Assembly (NCBI RefSeq): GCF_020809045.1
Contig: NZ_CP078079.1
Coordinates: forward strand, 3,968,001-4,032,000
DNA length: 64,000 bases
Direction: 5' to 3'
Origin: Pseudarthrobacter sp. L1SW
GTDB taxonomy: Bacteria > Actinomycetota > Actinomycetes > Actinomycetales > Micrococcaceae
Below, in pieces: positions 28,063 through 36,860 of this stretch. Below the pieces are notes generated by a model, which searched no databases, was not told the DNA's origin, and worked only from the letters and a program-made list of their open reading frames with translations. The translations under genes were made by a program, and so were the position numbers. Position 1 is the stretch's first letter. Every line of letters begins with the position of its first letter.

Positions 28063-29888
28063 GCGGCACCGGAGTCCGGAGCATGGCCCGCTCCCCGTTC
28101 GTCCTGGTGGTCGGCGCGGTCCTGACCTGGTTCATTGCGGCGTTCCTGGTATGGCCCAACATCAACGTCCTGATCGCCACGTTCTTTCCGGACGGCAGCT
28201 TCTCCGGGCGGGCAGCAGAAAAGCTCTTCACGTCCCAGCGGGCCATGAAGGCGCTCGGCAACAGCTTCCTGCTGGCGCTGGCCCTGTCCATCACCGTGAA
28301 CCTGGTGGGCGTGTTCATCGTCCTGGTGACGCACTATTTCCGGATCCGGGGTTCGCGGATCCTGTTCCTGGGTTATGCGTCCACTTTCATCTACGGCGGC
28401 ATTGTCCTTGCTGCCGGGTACAAGTTCATCTACGGGGACAAGGGAATCGTCACGTCACTGCTGGTGAGGGTGTTCCCCGGGATGGACCCGGGCTGGTTCT
28501 CCGGATTCTTGGCCGTCCTGGTGGTGATGACGTTCGCCACCACCACCAACCACATGCTGTTCGTGGCCAACGCGCTGAAGGGCATCGACTACCAGACCAT
28601 TGAAGCGGCCCGGAACCTGGGGGCCTCAACCTGGACCATCCTCCGGCGGATCGTGCTGCCCATGCTCAAGCCCACCCTGTTCGCCGTCACCATCCTGTCC
28701 TTCCTCACCGGGCTGGGCGCACTGAGCGCCCCGCAGGTGCTGGGGGGCCGCGACTTCCAGACCATCACCCCGATGATCCTGACCTTCACCAACAGCCCCA
28801 CCTCCAGGGACCTGGCGGCGCTGCTGGCGGTGATCCTTGGGCTGGCCACCATCCTGATGCTCGCCGTGATGTCACGCCTGGAGAAGGGCGGCACCTACTT
28901 CTCGGTGTCCAAGGTGTCCTCGGCCCTGCAGAAGCAGGACATCACCAACCCGGTGGCCAACGCGGTTGTCCACGCCGTGGCCTACCTGCTGTTTGCCGTG
29001 TACACGCTGCCGGTGGTGCTGATTGTCCTGTACTCGTTCGCCGACGGCGCCGCCATCCAGACCGGCCAGCTGTCGCCCGGCAGCCTGACGCTCGAGAACT
29101 ACCAGCGGGTCCTGACCCAACAGTCGGGCCTGCGGCCGTTCATCGTGAGCGTGGTGTACAGCGCCCTGGCGGCGGTGATCGCCGTGGGCGGGCTGCTGTT
29201 TGTGGCCCGGCTGCTCCAGAAGTACAAAAACTGGGTGGCGTCGGTCTTCGAATACCTGCTCCACATTCCGTGGATCCTGCCGTCCGCGCTGCTGGCCCTG
29301 GGCCTGATCATCAGTTACGACCACCCCAATCCCCTGGTGGGCGGAGCGGTGCTCACGGGCACAACCGTGATCCTGCTGATCGCGTTCGTCACGGTGAAAA
29401 TCCCGTTCACGCTGCGCATGCTCAAAGCGTCCTTTGCCTCCGTCAACTCCACGCTGGAGGAAGCCGCAGCCATCATGGGAGCCAAGACGCTTTACGTGTT
29501 CCGGCGGATCCTCCTGCCGCTGGTGCTCCCGGCCGCTGCCGCCGTCACCGCGCTGAACTTCAACAGCCTGCTCGACGACTACGACACCGCGATCTTCCTG
29601 GCCCACCCCCTGGTTCAGCCGCTGGGCCTGGTGATCAAGGCGAACACGGACGGCGCGGAAGGCGTTGACGGAGTCGGCAACACCTTTGTGTACACCGTGC
29701 TCCTAATGGTCATCACCGGGGTGACCATGTACCTCGTGTACGGACGCTCCAGCAGGGGCCGCTCCAAGCGGAAGCGGCTGCCGGCCGTTCCGCCCGCATC
29801 GCCGGTGCCGGGGCCGGGGCCGGGGCCGGGACTTCCCGGAAGGCCCGCCGCGGAGGATGCCGCGCAGCCGGCAGCTCCGGCGCGCTGA
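28059..29888 (+). CDS. ABC importer permease, two permease domains fused
   Basis: 609 residues, about twice a normal permease. Two EAA-type loops are seen: ALKGIDYQTIEAARNLGAST in the first half and NSTLEEAAAIMGAKTLYVFR in the second, each inside a six-helix unit. This FbpB-like fusion means one chain forms the whole channel. The last 40 residues are basic, then Pro-Gly rich (GPGPGPGLPG), encoded by a CCGGGG repeat at about 29807-29830. Confidence 0.9.
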   Translation: MSGTGVRSMARSPFVLVVGAVLTWFIAAFLVWPNINVLIATFFPDGSFSGRAAEKLFTSQRAMKALGNSFLLALALSITVNLVGVFIVLVTHYFRIRGSRILFLGYASTFIYGGIVLAAGYKFIYGDKGIVTSLLVRVFPGMDPGWFSGFLAVLVVMTFATTTNHMLFVANALKGIDYQTIEAARNLGASTWTILRRIVLPMLKPTLFAVTILSFLTGLGALSAPQVLGGRDFQTITPMILTFTNSPTSRDLAALLAVILGLATILMLAVMSRLEKGGTYFSVSKVSSALQKQDITNPVANAVVHAVAYLLFAVYTLPVVLIVLYSFADGAAIQTGQLSPGSLTLENYQRVLTQQSGLRPFIVSVVYSALAAVIAVGGLLFVARLLQKYKNWVASVFEYLLHIPWILPSALLALGLIISYDHPNPLVGGAVLTGTTVILLIAFVTVKIPFTLRMLKASFASVNSTLEEAAAIMGAKTLYVFRRILLPLVLPAAAAVTALNFNSLLDDYDTAIFLAHPLVQPLGLVIKANTDGAEGVDGVGNTFVYTVLLMVITGVTMYLVYGRSSRGRSKRKRLPAVPPASPVPGPGPGPGLPGRPAAEDAAQPAAPAR

Positions 29889-30944
29889 TCAGCCTGCCGG
29901 ACCGCTGACGACGGCGGCGCGTCCGTTCCGCCGTCGGGCAAGGTTGAGCAGGCGGTCACGGAAGGGCTGGGCGGCGTCCGCGAGGGCCACTTTCATGAGT
30001 GCCGCAGATGCGAGGCTCAGCGCCTGGGTGCGGAGCCGACGCCGGCGGTCGTAGGACCTGAGGGCTTCCCCAACCGGCCTCGTGTTCAGCAGCCCTGCGA
30101 GCGTGACAGCGTCCACCAGCGATTCGCAGGCTCCCCTGCCGAGGTTGGGCGTCATGGCGTGTGCGGCGTCGCCGACCAGGACTGCGTTGCCACGGACATA
30201 GGACGCCAGCGGCGGTGTGGTCCAGATGCGCTGGGCGAGTGAAAGCTCGGGGGTGGCTGCGGCAAGCACACTGCGGATGGCAGGTGCGTGCTGGGCAAAG
30301 TGGTGCCTCGCCTCCTCAAGGGTTGACGCGACGTCAATGCCGGCAGGACCGAGGTCGGAACGGTAGCTCGCGTACCAGTTTGTTCCCCCGGCTGCATTCG
30401 CCAGGCCGAACAGGTCGCCGCGCCCCCAGTACTCGCCCACGTCCGCAGGGTTAACCGGGGCAGGAAGGACACCGCGCACGGCGAGGTAGGGCGTAAGCCT
30501 GGCGGCAGTCCTTCCGCCCCAGATGCCCCTGCGGACGGCACTGTGCACACCATCGGCACCCACCACGATGTCCGCGCCGGACGGGACGGCATCCACCCGC
30601 CTGGTGATCCGGCTGACCGACTGCGGGACCGAGGCTCCGAGCAGGCGGAGGAGGTCAATCCTGGAAACGCCAAACATGTCGCCGCCGTTCACGGTAATCC
30701 ACGGCTCGCCCGCGGCGTCCCGTATCGATCCGCTGCCGATCACCGGGCTCACGGCACGGGCCTTGTCGAGGACACCAACTTCTGCCAGCGCACGCTGGGC
30801 ATTGGGCCACATAGCCAGCACGGTGCCCACTACCGGCAGCTCCGGCCGTTTCTCGATGACCGTCACCTCGAAGCGGTCCTCATCAAGGCATGCAGCGAGC
30901 GCCAGGCCCGCTATCCCTCCGCCAACGATCGAGATTGTTTCCAT
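29889..30944 (-). CDS. FAD-dependent monooxygenase
   Basis: 351 residues of the PHBH-like class A flavin monooxygenases: GGGIAG at residues 7-12 for ADP binding, VVGADGVHSAVR (DG motif), and VLVGDAAHAMTPNLGRGAC for the ribityl contact. It hydroxylates an unknown, probably aromatic, substrate. It is divergent from a TetR gene with an operator between them. Its stop is 1 nt from the end of the convergent permease gene. Confidence 0.88.
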   Translation of the reverse strand: METISIVGGGIAGLALAACLDEDRFEVTVIEKRPELPVVGTVLAMWPNAQRALAEVGVLDKARAVSPVIGSGSIRDAAGEPWITVNGGDMFGVSRIDLLRLLGASVPQSVSRITRRVDAVPSGADIVVGADGVHSAVRRGIWGGRTAARLTPYLAVRGVLPAPVNPADVGEYWGRGDLFGLANAAGGTNWYASYRSDLGPAGIDVASTLEEARHHFAQHAPAIRSVLAAATPELSLAQRIWTTPPLASYVRGNAVLVGDAAHAMTPNLGRGACESLVDAVTLAGLLNTRPVGEALRSYDRRRRLRTQALSLASAALMKVALADAAQPFRDRLLNLARRRNGRAAVVSGPAG

Positions 30945-30955
30945 GCCGCAATTTT

Positions 30956-30969
30956 ACTACTTTTGTAGT
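30956..30969. promoter_or_regulatory. TetR operator candidate between monooxygenase and regulator
   Basis: ACTAC-N4-GTAGT is a perfect dyad in an AT-rich stretch in the middle of the 54-bp divergent region. It must cover both promoters. Confidence 0.55.
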
Positions 30970-30998
30970 GGTTCGCTAGGGGCAATTACACTGGGGCC

Positions 30999-31538
30999 AT
31001 GCCTGACCGCCGCACGGAACTGATGGATGCCGCCCTGACGGTGGTGGCGGATAAAGGAATGAAGGGTCTCACGCACCGTGCCGTTGACGCGGCGGCACAG
31101 TTTCCTGAAGGCACCACCTCCAACTACTACCGGAGCCGCGCCGCCCTCGTGGAGGCCGTACTGGAGCGTTTGCTGGAGCTGGACGCGGCACTCCTGGAGG
31201 AGCAGGGCCCGGCCGGACCGCCCCAGGACATCGAGGAGCTGGCAGACCAGCTTTCCAGGCTGGTGCTGGCCCTCGCCGAGCGGCAGGCGGGCCTCACCCG
31301 GGCGCGCATGGCCCTCTCGCTGGACCGGCCGGAGTCGGTGACGGCCGGGCATTTTCGACTGGTGGGCGGCCTGGAGCAGGCCCTCGCCGCTTTGGGGGTT
31401 GCGGACGCGTCCGCCCGGGCCCGGGACGTTGCGGACTACGGCGACGGCGTCCTGCTCCACCTGCTCACCGTCAGGCGGGACGAACAGCCCGACGCCGCAG
31501 CCATCGCCGCAGCGGTCCGGCGGCTGCTTGCGCCCTGA
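30999..31538 (+). CDS. TetR family transcriptional regulator
   Basis: 179 residues with an N-terminal helix-turn-helix (RRTELMDAALTVVADKG to SNYYRSRAALVEAVLER, residues 4-55). The C-terminal domain binds an unknown ligand. Divergent from the FAD monooxygenase, which it most likely represses. The short, PLP- and membrane-free context suggests a one-enzyme detoxification or catabolic switch. Confidence 0.88.
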   Translation: MPDRRTELMDAALTVVADKGMKGLTHRAVDAAAQFPEGTTSNYYRSRAALVEAVLERLLELDAALLEEQGPAGPPQDIEELADQLSRLVLALAERQAGLTRARMALSLDRPESVTAGHFRLVGGLEQALAALGVADASARARDVADYGDGVLLHLLTVRRDEQPDAAAIAAAVRRLLAP

Positions 31539-31626
31539 GGCCAAAGTCGCCTTCCACCCCCGGCACGACGGCGACCTGCCGCCTCAGCCGGCGCCAGCAC
31601 CGCCGTCGTACTCCCGGGAGTCCTTG

Positions 31627-32814
31627 TCAGGGCTGTCCCGGCCAGCCGGTGTAGGCCTCGGCAAGGTAGGCCATGCCGTGCCTGGACGACACCACGGAGT
31701 TCAGCTCACCCAGCTGGCGGGCGCGGGAGAAGTCATCCGCGTCCGCAGGGGTGTGCAGCATGGTGGTCATCCAGTAGGAGAACTGCTGCGCTTTCCACAC
31801 CCGCTCCAGGGCGCGGTCGCTGAACGCGTCCAGCAGGTGGCCGGACCCGGAGTTGTAGTGGGTGTCCAGCCCCTCGAAGAGCATTTTGACGTCATGGATG
31901 GCCAGGTTGAGGCCTTTGGCACCGGTGGGCGGGACCGTGTGGGCGGCGTCGCCGGCCAGGAACAGGTTGCCGTGGCGCATGGGCGTGTGGACGAAGCTCC
32001 GGAAGGGCAGGACCATCTTGTCGATGACGGGGCCTTCCTTGAGTTCAAACCCGTTGCCGTTCACCCGGCTGCGGAACTCGGCCCAGATCCTGTCGTCATC
32101 CCACTCCGCCACGTTCTCCTTTGGGTCGCACTGGAAGTACATCCGCTGGACCGTCTCGGTGCGCTGGCTGATCAGGGCAAAACCGTTCGCGGAGTTGGCG
32201 TAGATGAGCTCGTCCGCGCTGCGGGGGGCCTCGGCCAGGATCCCGAACCAGGCAAAGGGGTACTCGTGGAAGTACCACTTGCGGTGCGCCTCCGGGATCT
32301 GGAACCTGCAATGGCTGCGGGAACCGTCGGCCCCCACCAGGAAGTCGGCCTGGATCTCGAACTCCACGCCGTCCGCGTCCGTGAACCAGACCTTCGGCCT
32401 GCCCTCAAGGTCATGCACCGTGGTGTCCGTGACGCTGTACCGGACGTCCCCGCCGTCGGCCTTCCTGCGGGCGGCGAGGTCCAGGAAAACGTCCGTCTGC
32501 GGGTAGAGCCACACGGATTCGCCCACGAGGTCCTTGAAGTCCACGCGGTGGCTCTCGCCGTTAAAACGCAGCTCAATCCCGTCGTGCCGGTCGCCGTCGC
32601 GCAGCACGCGGTCCGAGACGCCGCTTTCCACCAGCAGGTTGACGGTGCCGTGTTCCAGGATGCCGGCCCGGACGGTCTCGGAGATCTCCTTGTGGCTGCG
32701 AACTTCGACGACACTGGACTCGATCCCGGCCTTGGCCAGCAGGTGGGACAGCATCAGGCCGGCCGGGCCTGCGCCCATGATGGCCACCTGGGTGGTGATG
32801 ATCTTCCGTGGCAT
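31627..32814 (-). CDS. pobA: 4-hydroxybenzoate 3-monooxygenase
   Basis: 395 residues matching PobA over its length: GAGPAG near residue 11, YRYSV-type middle with VGADGSRSHCR, and FLAGDAAHTVPPTGAKGLNLA. It makes protocatechuate from 4-hydroxybenzoate using NAD(P)H and O2, feeding the pca operon 10 kb away. An IclR gene lies upstream on the same strand, with a strong dyad between. Confidence 0.93.
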   Translation of the reverse strand: MPRKIITTQVAIMGAGPAGLMLSHLLAKAGIESSVVEVRSHKEISETVRAGILEHGTVNLLVESGVSDRVLRDGDRHDGIELRFNGESHRVDFKDLVGESVWLYPQTDVFLDLAARRKADGGDVRYSVTDTTVHDLEGRPKVWFTDADGVEFEIQADFLVGADGSRSHCRFQIPEAHRKWYFHEYPFAWFGILAEAPRSADELIYANSANGFALISQRTETVQRMYFQCDPKENVAEWDDDRIWAEFRSRVNGNGFELKEGPVIDKMVLPFRSFVHTPMRHGNLFLAGDAAHTVPPTGAKGLNLAIHDVKMLFEGLDTHYNSGSGHLLDAFSDRALERVWKAQQFSYWMTTMLHTPADADDFSRARQLGELNSVVSSRHGMAYLAEAYTGWPGQP

Positions 32815-32902
32815 GGCATTCTCGCTTCGTTGCGGGGCCGCTGCCGGCCCGTGGGTGCTTCTGCCTCCAGTGTGCGCGCGGGCCGTTCAGCTCGGTACAT
32901 CA

Positions 32903-32919
32903 ATTCCGTTGAACGGAAT
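32903..32919. promoter_or_regulatory. IclR-type operator upstream of pobA
   Basis: ATTCCGTT-G-AACGGAAT is a perfect 17-bp palindrome 89 bp before the pobA ATG. A close copy lies before the IclR gene (33691-33705), which ties both to one regulator. Confidence 0.7.
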
Positions 32920-32934
32920 CAAGATTCCTCCGCT

Positions 32935-33678
32935 TTACCGTTCCGCAAGCCTTCGGGCAATGCCCCTGGCAGCTGTCTGCAGGGCGGGCACCAGGGCCTG
33001 CAGGCGCATCTCCTGCAAGGGAACCACGACGCCGAGCGAGGCCACCGCACGCTGGCGCGGGTCAAGGACGGGGACGGCGATGCCCCAGGTGTCCGGATCC
33101 ACAACGCCCTTCAGCTGCGCAAAGCCTTGGTGGAAGGTCTCGCTGAGCAGCATCCGGACGGCGTCGGTGCTGACCTTCCCTTCGGGGTCTTCGAACTGAT
33201 CGAGATACAGGCTTTGCAGCAGCTTGTCCTGGTGCGCCATCAGCGCCAGGCCGGCGGACGAGGTGTGGACGGGCATCCGGCCCGCCACCTTTGCCCGGTT
33301 GGCGACCGAGCCGCGCCGGGACAGCCGCTCGACGAACAGGGCTTCCCAGCCATCCAGCACGGCCAGGTTCACGTTTTGGTTGAGGACCTGCTGGATATCC
33401 TCCATGAACGGCATGGCCGCCTGGCGCAGGGCAAGGGTGGGGGCGGTGCGGTTGACCAGCTCCCACAGCCGCAGGCCGGGCCGCACCAACCCTCCCGGAG
33501 CAGCCTCCAGCAGGCCGTGGCCGGCAAGCTGGCGGACCAGCCGGTGGGCGGTGGTAAGCGGTAAGCCCGCGCGTTCGGCGAGGTCCGCCAACTGCAGGGC
33601 GCTGACGTCCTCGGGAAAGGCGGAGATCAACCGGACAATCCGGTCCACCACCGAGTCACCCGAGGCAGAATTGGCCAC
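32935..33678 (-). CDS. IclR family regulator, probable PobR
   Basis: 247 residues: N-terminal winged helix (LQLADLAERAGLPLTTAHRLVRQL, about residues 24-47) and a C-terminal IclR effector domain (TSSAGLALMAHQDK, then the AVPVLDPRQRAVASLGVVVP ending). Its position 120 bp before pobA, together with shared operator copies, suggests control of pobA in response to 4-hydroxybenzoate, plus self-control. Confidence 0.85.
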   Translation of the reverse strand: MANSASGDSVVDRIVRLISAFPEDVSALQLADLAERAGLPLTTAHRLVRQLAGHGLLEAAPGGLVRPGLRLWELVNRTAPTLALRQAAMPFMEDIQQVLNQNVNLAVLDGWEALFVERLSRRGSVANRAKVAGRMPVHTSSAGLALMAHQDKLLQSLYLDQFEDPEGKVSTDAVRMLLSETFHQGFAQLKGVVDPDTWGIAVPVLDPRQRAVASLGVVVPLQEMRLQALVPALQTAARGIARRLAER

Positions 33679-33690
33679 CGCACACCGCTC

Positions 33691-33705
33691 TTCCGTTGAA
33701 TGGAT
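33691..33705. promoter_or_regulatory. Second copy of the PobR-type operator, before the IclR gene
   Basis: TTCCGTTGAATGGAT matches 13 of 15 bases of the core of the pobA dyad and lies 13 bp before the IclR ATG (33678). Confidence 0.5.
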
Positions 33706-33730
33706 GGTACAAGCCTACCCATGCCCCGGT

Positions 33731-34819
33731 TCAGGTGGGCCGCGCGCCCCTGCCAGGCGCCGTCGTCGTGCGTTCCCTTAAGCGGCGCCACGCTCCGGGG
33801 GCAAGCACCACGGCAATGCCGACGACGGCCCCGATCACCGTCTCGACGATGCGGTCGCGGAGGAGGATGCCGGGCGAGGACGGGACCACCAGCAGCGTGG
33901 ACACCAGTGCGAGCGGCGTGACGAAGACTTGGGCCAGCAGGTACTGGCGGATGATGAACATCTCGGCGCCGAACTGGCACAGGGCCATGACCAGCACGGT
34001 CTGCCACGGCTGTAGGCCCAGCACCAGGATCCCAGCCATCAGCACCAGCCCGAGCACGGTGCCGATGATCCTCTGGACGCCACGGCGGACGCGGTGCCGC
34101 GTGGTGTGCCCCACGAGCGGAACGACGGCGGCAACCATGGCCCAGTAGTTGTGGCCAAACCCGAGGCGGCTGCCTGCCCAGGTGGCAAGTGCGCCGGCCA
34201 GCCCGGCGGCCACCAGGTAGCCGAGGCCCTCAAGCCGGGCCGCACGCTTTTCTTCCGCGGTGCGACGGATGGGCCGCGGCCGCACCCACGGCGTGCGTCG
34301 GCTGGGCAGCACCCGTGAGGAGAAGCCGACCAGCAGGGAAAAAGCCGTGGTGGCGACGGCGACCAGCATGCCCTCCCACAGCGGCGGCTGGTTGGGGATC
34401 GAGGCAATGGCCGCGAAGGCGAAGATGTGGAAGAGGGATCCCGCGGGCCGCAGCCGGAACCAGGAAATGGCAACGGAGCAGCCGCCGGCCACCAGCGTGG
34501 TGGCAAGGACCAGGAGCCAGGTGGCGCCGGCGTCATCCAGCCCCCAAGCCGCACCGGCGCGGGCAGCGAGCGCAGCGAGGAGGATCACCAGCAGCATGAG
34601 CACGCCCGCCCGCAGCTGCAGCGCAAAACGGGTGCCGTGCGGTTCGCCGCGGCCGTAAATCCCGGTGAAGGCACCAAAGGACGCGAAAATGGCCAGGTCC
34701 AGCCGGCCCAGCAGCACCAGGGTGAAGAGCGGAACGAAGACGCCCACCGCGCACCTCAGGGCCGGCTGGTGGTCCTTATTGCCGGGAGCAATGCTGAACA
34801 TCTCAGCGAGCAGCTTCAC
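33731..34819 (-). CDS. FUSC family membrane protein (aromatic acid exporter type)
   Basis: 362 residues with two hydrophobic blocks of several helices each (about 25-160 and 205-350) and a basic loop between them, as in FUSC/ArAE proteins. MVAAVVPLVGHTTRHRVRRGVQRIIGTVLGL carries the usual G/R-rich loop. Lying next to pobR and pobA, it could bleed off aromatic acids; that role is inferred. Confidence 0.8.
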   Translation of the reverse strand: MKLLAEMFSIAPGNKDHQPALRCAVGVFVPLFTLVLLGRLDLAIFASFGAFTGIYGRGEPHGTRFALQLRAGVLMLLVILLAALAARAGAAWGLDDAGATWLLVLATTLVAGGCSVAISWFRLRPAGSLFHIFAFAAIASIPNQPPLWEGMLVAVATTAFSLLVGFSSRVLPSRRTPWVRPRPIRRTAEEKRAARLEGLGYLVAAGLAGALATWAGSRLGFGHNYWAMVAAVVPLVGHTTRHRVRRGVQRIIGTVLGLVLMAGILVLGLQPWQTVLVMALCQFGAEMFIIRQYLLAQVFVTPLALVSTLLVVPSSPGILLRDRIVETVIGAVVGIAVVLAPGAWRRLRERTTTAPGRGARPT

Positions 34820-34984
34820 GTGGAATAGCGCCTTTCCTGCGGGACAGTGTGCCTGGGGAGGCCCAGTTTCCGGTTTGACGGGCGGCCGCGCTGACGTTCC
34901 TCCAGAATCCTACGCCCGGCACGCGTCGCGAAATCGGAACGGCCGGGCAACACCCCTGAAACAGCGCCGCGCAATCCTTGGACC

Positions 34985-35824
34985 ATGAAGTCCCCTGCAA
35001 GGACCACCCCCGAGGCTGAGCTGAGTTGCGAGGTCTGCGGCCTGATGCCGGAGCCGACCCGGACGCGGCTGACCTTAGCCAACGTGGCCGTGATGCTTCC
35101 GATCGAGCTCCTGGTCCATGCCCTGGTGGTGGGCACCGAGCTTCCCTACCTGGCCAAGGTGCTGGTGCTGACTGTCACCGCCACCGTCCTGGTCATTTGG
35201 GTGGCGGAGCCCTCCGCCGCCCGGGTGCTCCGCGGCTGGCTGCATGCTCCGGCCCTGCGGCAGCGGCGGCGGCTCGCCGTGGCCCCCGCGTTGTGGCGGG
35301 CCCGCACCGTCCTGCGGGATGAGCCGGGATCATTGCAGAAGGTCACCAAGGCCCTGGCCCGGCTGGACACGAATATCCTGAGCATCCACGTGCACCCGGT
35401 GGCCGGCGGCGTGCTGGACGAGTTTGTTCTGTCCACGCCCGGCGACGTGGATGAATACCAGCTGCTCGAGGCGCTGCAGCAGGCCGGCGGTACCCGGTCC
35501 CGCGCCTGGCCCACAACAGCGCTGGCCATGGCGGACGGGCAGACGAAGGCGCTGAGCCTCGCGGCCCGGATCGCCGACGCGCCGGATGAGCTTCCGCTCG
35601 CGGTGGCGGAACTGCTGCGGGCACGGATCCTTTCCCCGTCGGAGGCGCTGTTGGAAAGGCACGACGCCGGCACGCGGCTCAAGATTCCCACGGCCTGGCA
35701 CGGCCCCATCACCTTTGCGCGTCCCGGGGAGCCGTTCACCCCGGCGGAATCCGCCCGCGCCCACCGGCTGGCCGAGCTCGCCGAGATCCTGGCTCACCGC
35801 CCGGCCCCGGGCCTCCCCAGTTAG
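34985..35824 (+). CDS. Membrane-anchored ACT-domain protein
   Basis: 279 residues. Two hydrophobic segments lie near residues 36-80, followed by a basic stretch and an ACT domain from about residue 110 (GSLQKVTKALARLDTNILSIHVHPVAGGVLDEFVL). ACT domains sense amino acids. The C-terminal 100 residues are not recognised. It is divergent from the FUSC gene. TAGGTAGCGC at its stop codon matches part of the pca hairpin arm. Confidence 0.7.
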   Translation: MKSPARTTPEAELSCEVCGLMPEPTRTRLTLANVAVMLPIELLVHALVVGTELPYLAKVLVLTVTATVLVIWVAEPSAARVLRGWLHAPALRQRRRLAVAPALWRARTVLRDEPGSLQKVTKALARLDTNILSIHVHPVAGGVLDEFVLSTPGDVDEYQLLEALQQAGGTRSRAWPTTALAMADGQTKALSLAARIADAPDELPLAVAELLRARILSPSEALLERHDAGTRLKIPTAWHGPITFARPGEPFTPAESARAHRLAELAEILAHRPAPGLPS

Positions 35825-35846
35825 GTAGCGCAGTTCCGGGCGGGGG

Positions 35847-36767
35847 CTACATGCGGACGGTCAGCGCGGACGGGTCCATGGTCATCAGGACGTGCTTGCC
35901 CTGGCCTTCGTGGTCGCCGTCCAGCTGGTAGTCGTCGTTGTGCTCGAGGGTGATCTCCACGGTCTTGCCCTGGAAATACTCCACCGCCGTGTCCTTGCCG
36001 CGGCCCTTGCCGATCATCCCGGCAACCACGGAGAGCCAGCCCAGTTTTCCGTGGTGCGGGGCCAGCACGGCCACATCCAGCAGGCCGTCGTCCATTTTGG
36101 CTTCGGGGAAGATCTCCAGGCCGCCCTGGACCTTGCCGCAGTTGCCCACCATGACGCTGCGCACCCCGCGGTGCACGGCAGTCTTCCCGTCAATCACAAT
36201 GGTGGCCTTCACCGGTTTGCCCGGAAGGTTGCGGATGCCCGCGTCCACATAGGCCAGCCAGCCCACTTTGTCCTTCAGGTCCTCGTTGGTGTCGGCCATA
36301 ATGGTGGCGTCGTATCCAACCCCGGCCATGACCAGGAACAGCTGCTCCTTGTCGGGGTCGCTGCGGCGGGCCCGGACGACGTCGATCTTCCGCTCGGTCC
36401 CAATCAGGGCACCGGCCATGGCGCCGTCGTAGTCCGTGACGTCCATGCCCAGGTTGCGGGCCAGGAGGTTGCCCGTGCCGAGCGGGAGCAGGCCCATCGG
36501 GACGTCGCCACCGGACAGGACCTCGGCGACGCACCGCACGGTTCCGTCGCCGCCGGCCGCGATGACAATATCGGCACCCTGGGCGAGTGCTTCCTTGGCC
36601 TGGCCGACGCCGGGATCCTCCTTGGTGGTTTCGAACCAGAGCGGTTCGCCCCAGCCGTTTTCCACGCAGTGCTTTGCCACCAGGCCGCGCACGTCGATGT
36701 CCACGGGCTTGGCAGGATTGACGATGATTGCGGCGCGCTGGAGTGAAGTGGAGCTGTTGGCAGTCAT
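35847..36767 (-). CDS. Diacylglycerol/lipid kinase family protein
   Basis: 306 residues with the DAGK catalytic core: IIVNPAKPVD at the start, AAGGDGTVRCVAEVL near residue 70 (GGDGT nucleotide site) and PLGTGNLLARNLG. The C-terminal part has the YegS-like beta sandwich. It phosphorylates a lipid or related substrate with ATP. Confidence 0.88.
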   Translation of the reverse strand: MTANSSTSLQRAAIIVNPAKPVDIDVRGLVAKHCVENGWGEPLWFETTKEDPGVGQAKEALAQGADIVIAAGGDGTVRCVAEVLSGGDVPMGLLPLGTGNLLARNLGMDVTDYDGAMAGALIGTERKIDVVRARRSDPDKEQLFLVMAGVGYDATIMADTNEDLKDKVGWLAYVDAGIRNLPGKPVKATIVIDGKTAVHRGVRSVMVGNCGKVQGGLEIFPEAKMDDGLLDVAVLAPHHGKLGWLSVVAGMIGKGRGKDTAVEYFQGKTVEITLEHNDDYQLDGDHEGQGKHVLMTMDPSALTVRM

Positions 36768-36860
36768 GGCGTCCTTTGGTGGCGAATGGAAAGGCTACTT
36801 CTGAAAGAAGACTAGCCTGCCCCGCGGCGGGTTCGAAGCAGGCGGGCAGCGGGACGGTAG

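Noticed and set aside
31610-31621. ACTCCCGGGAGT palindrome between convergent TetR and pobA genes
   Set aside because: It has no loop and no T tract, so it is not a credible terminator, and no promoter is nearby.
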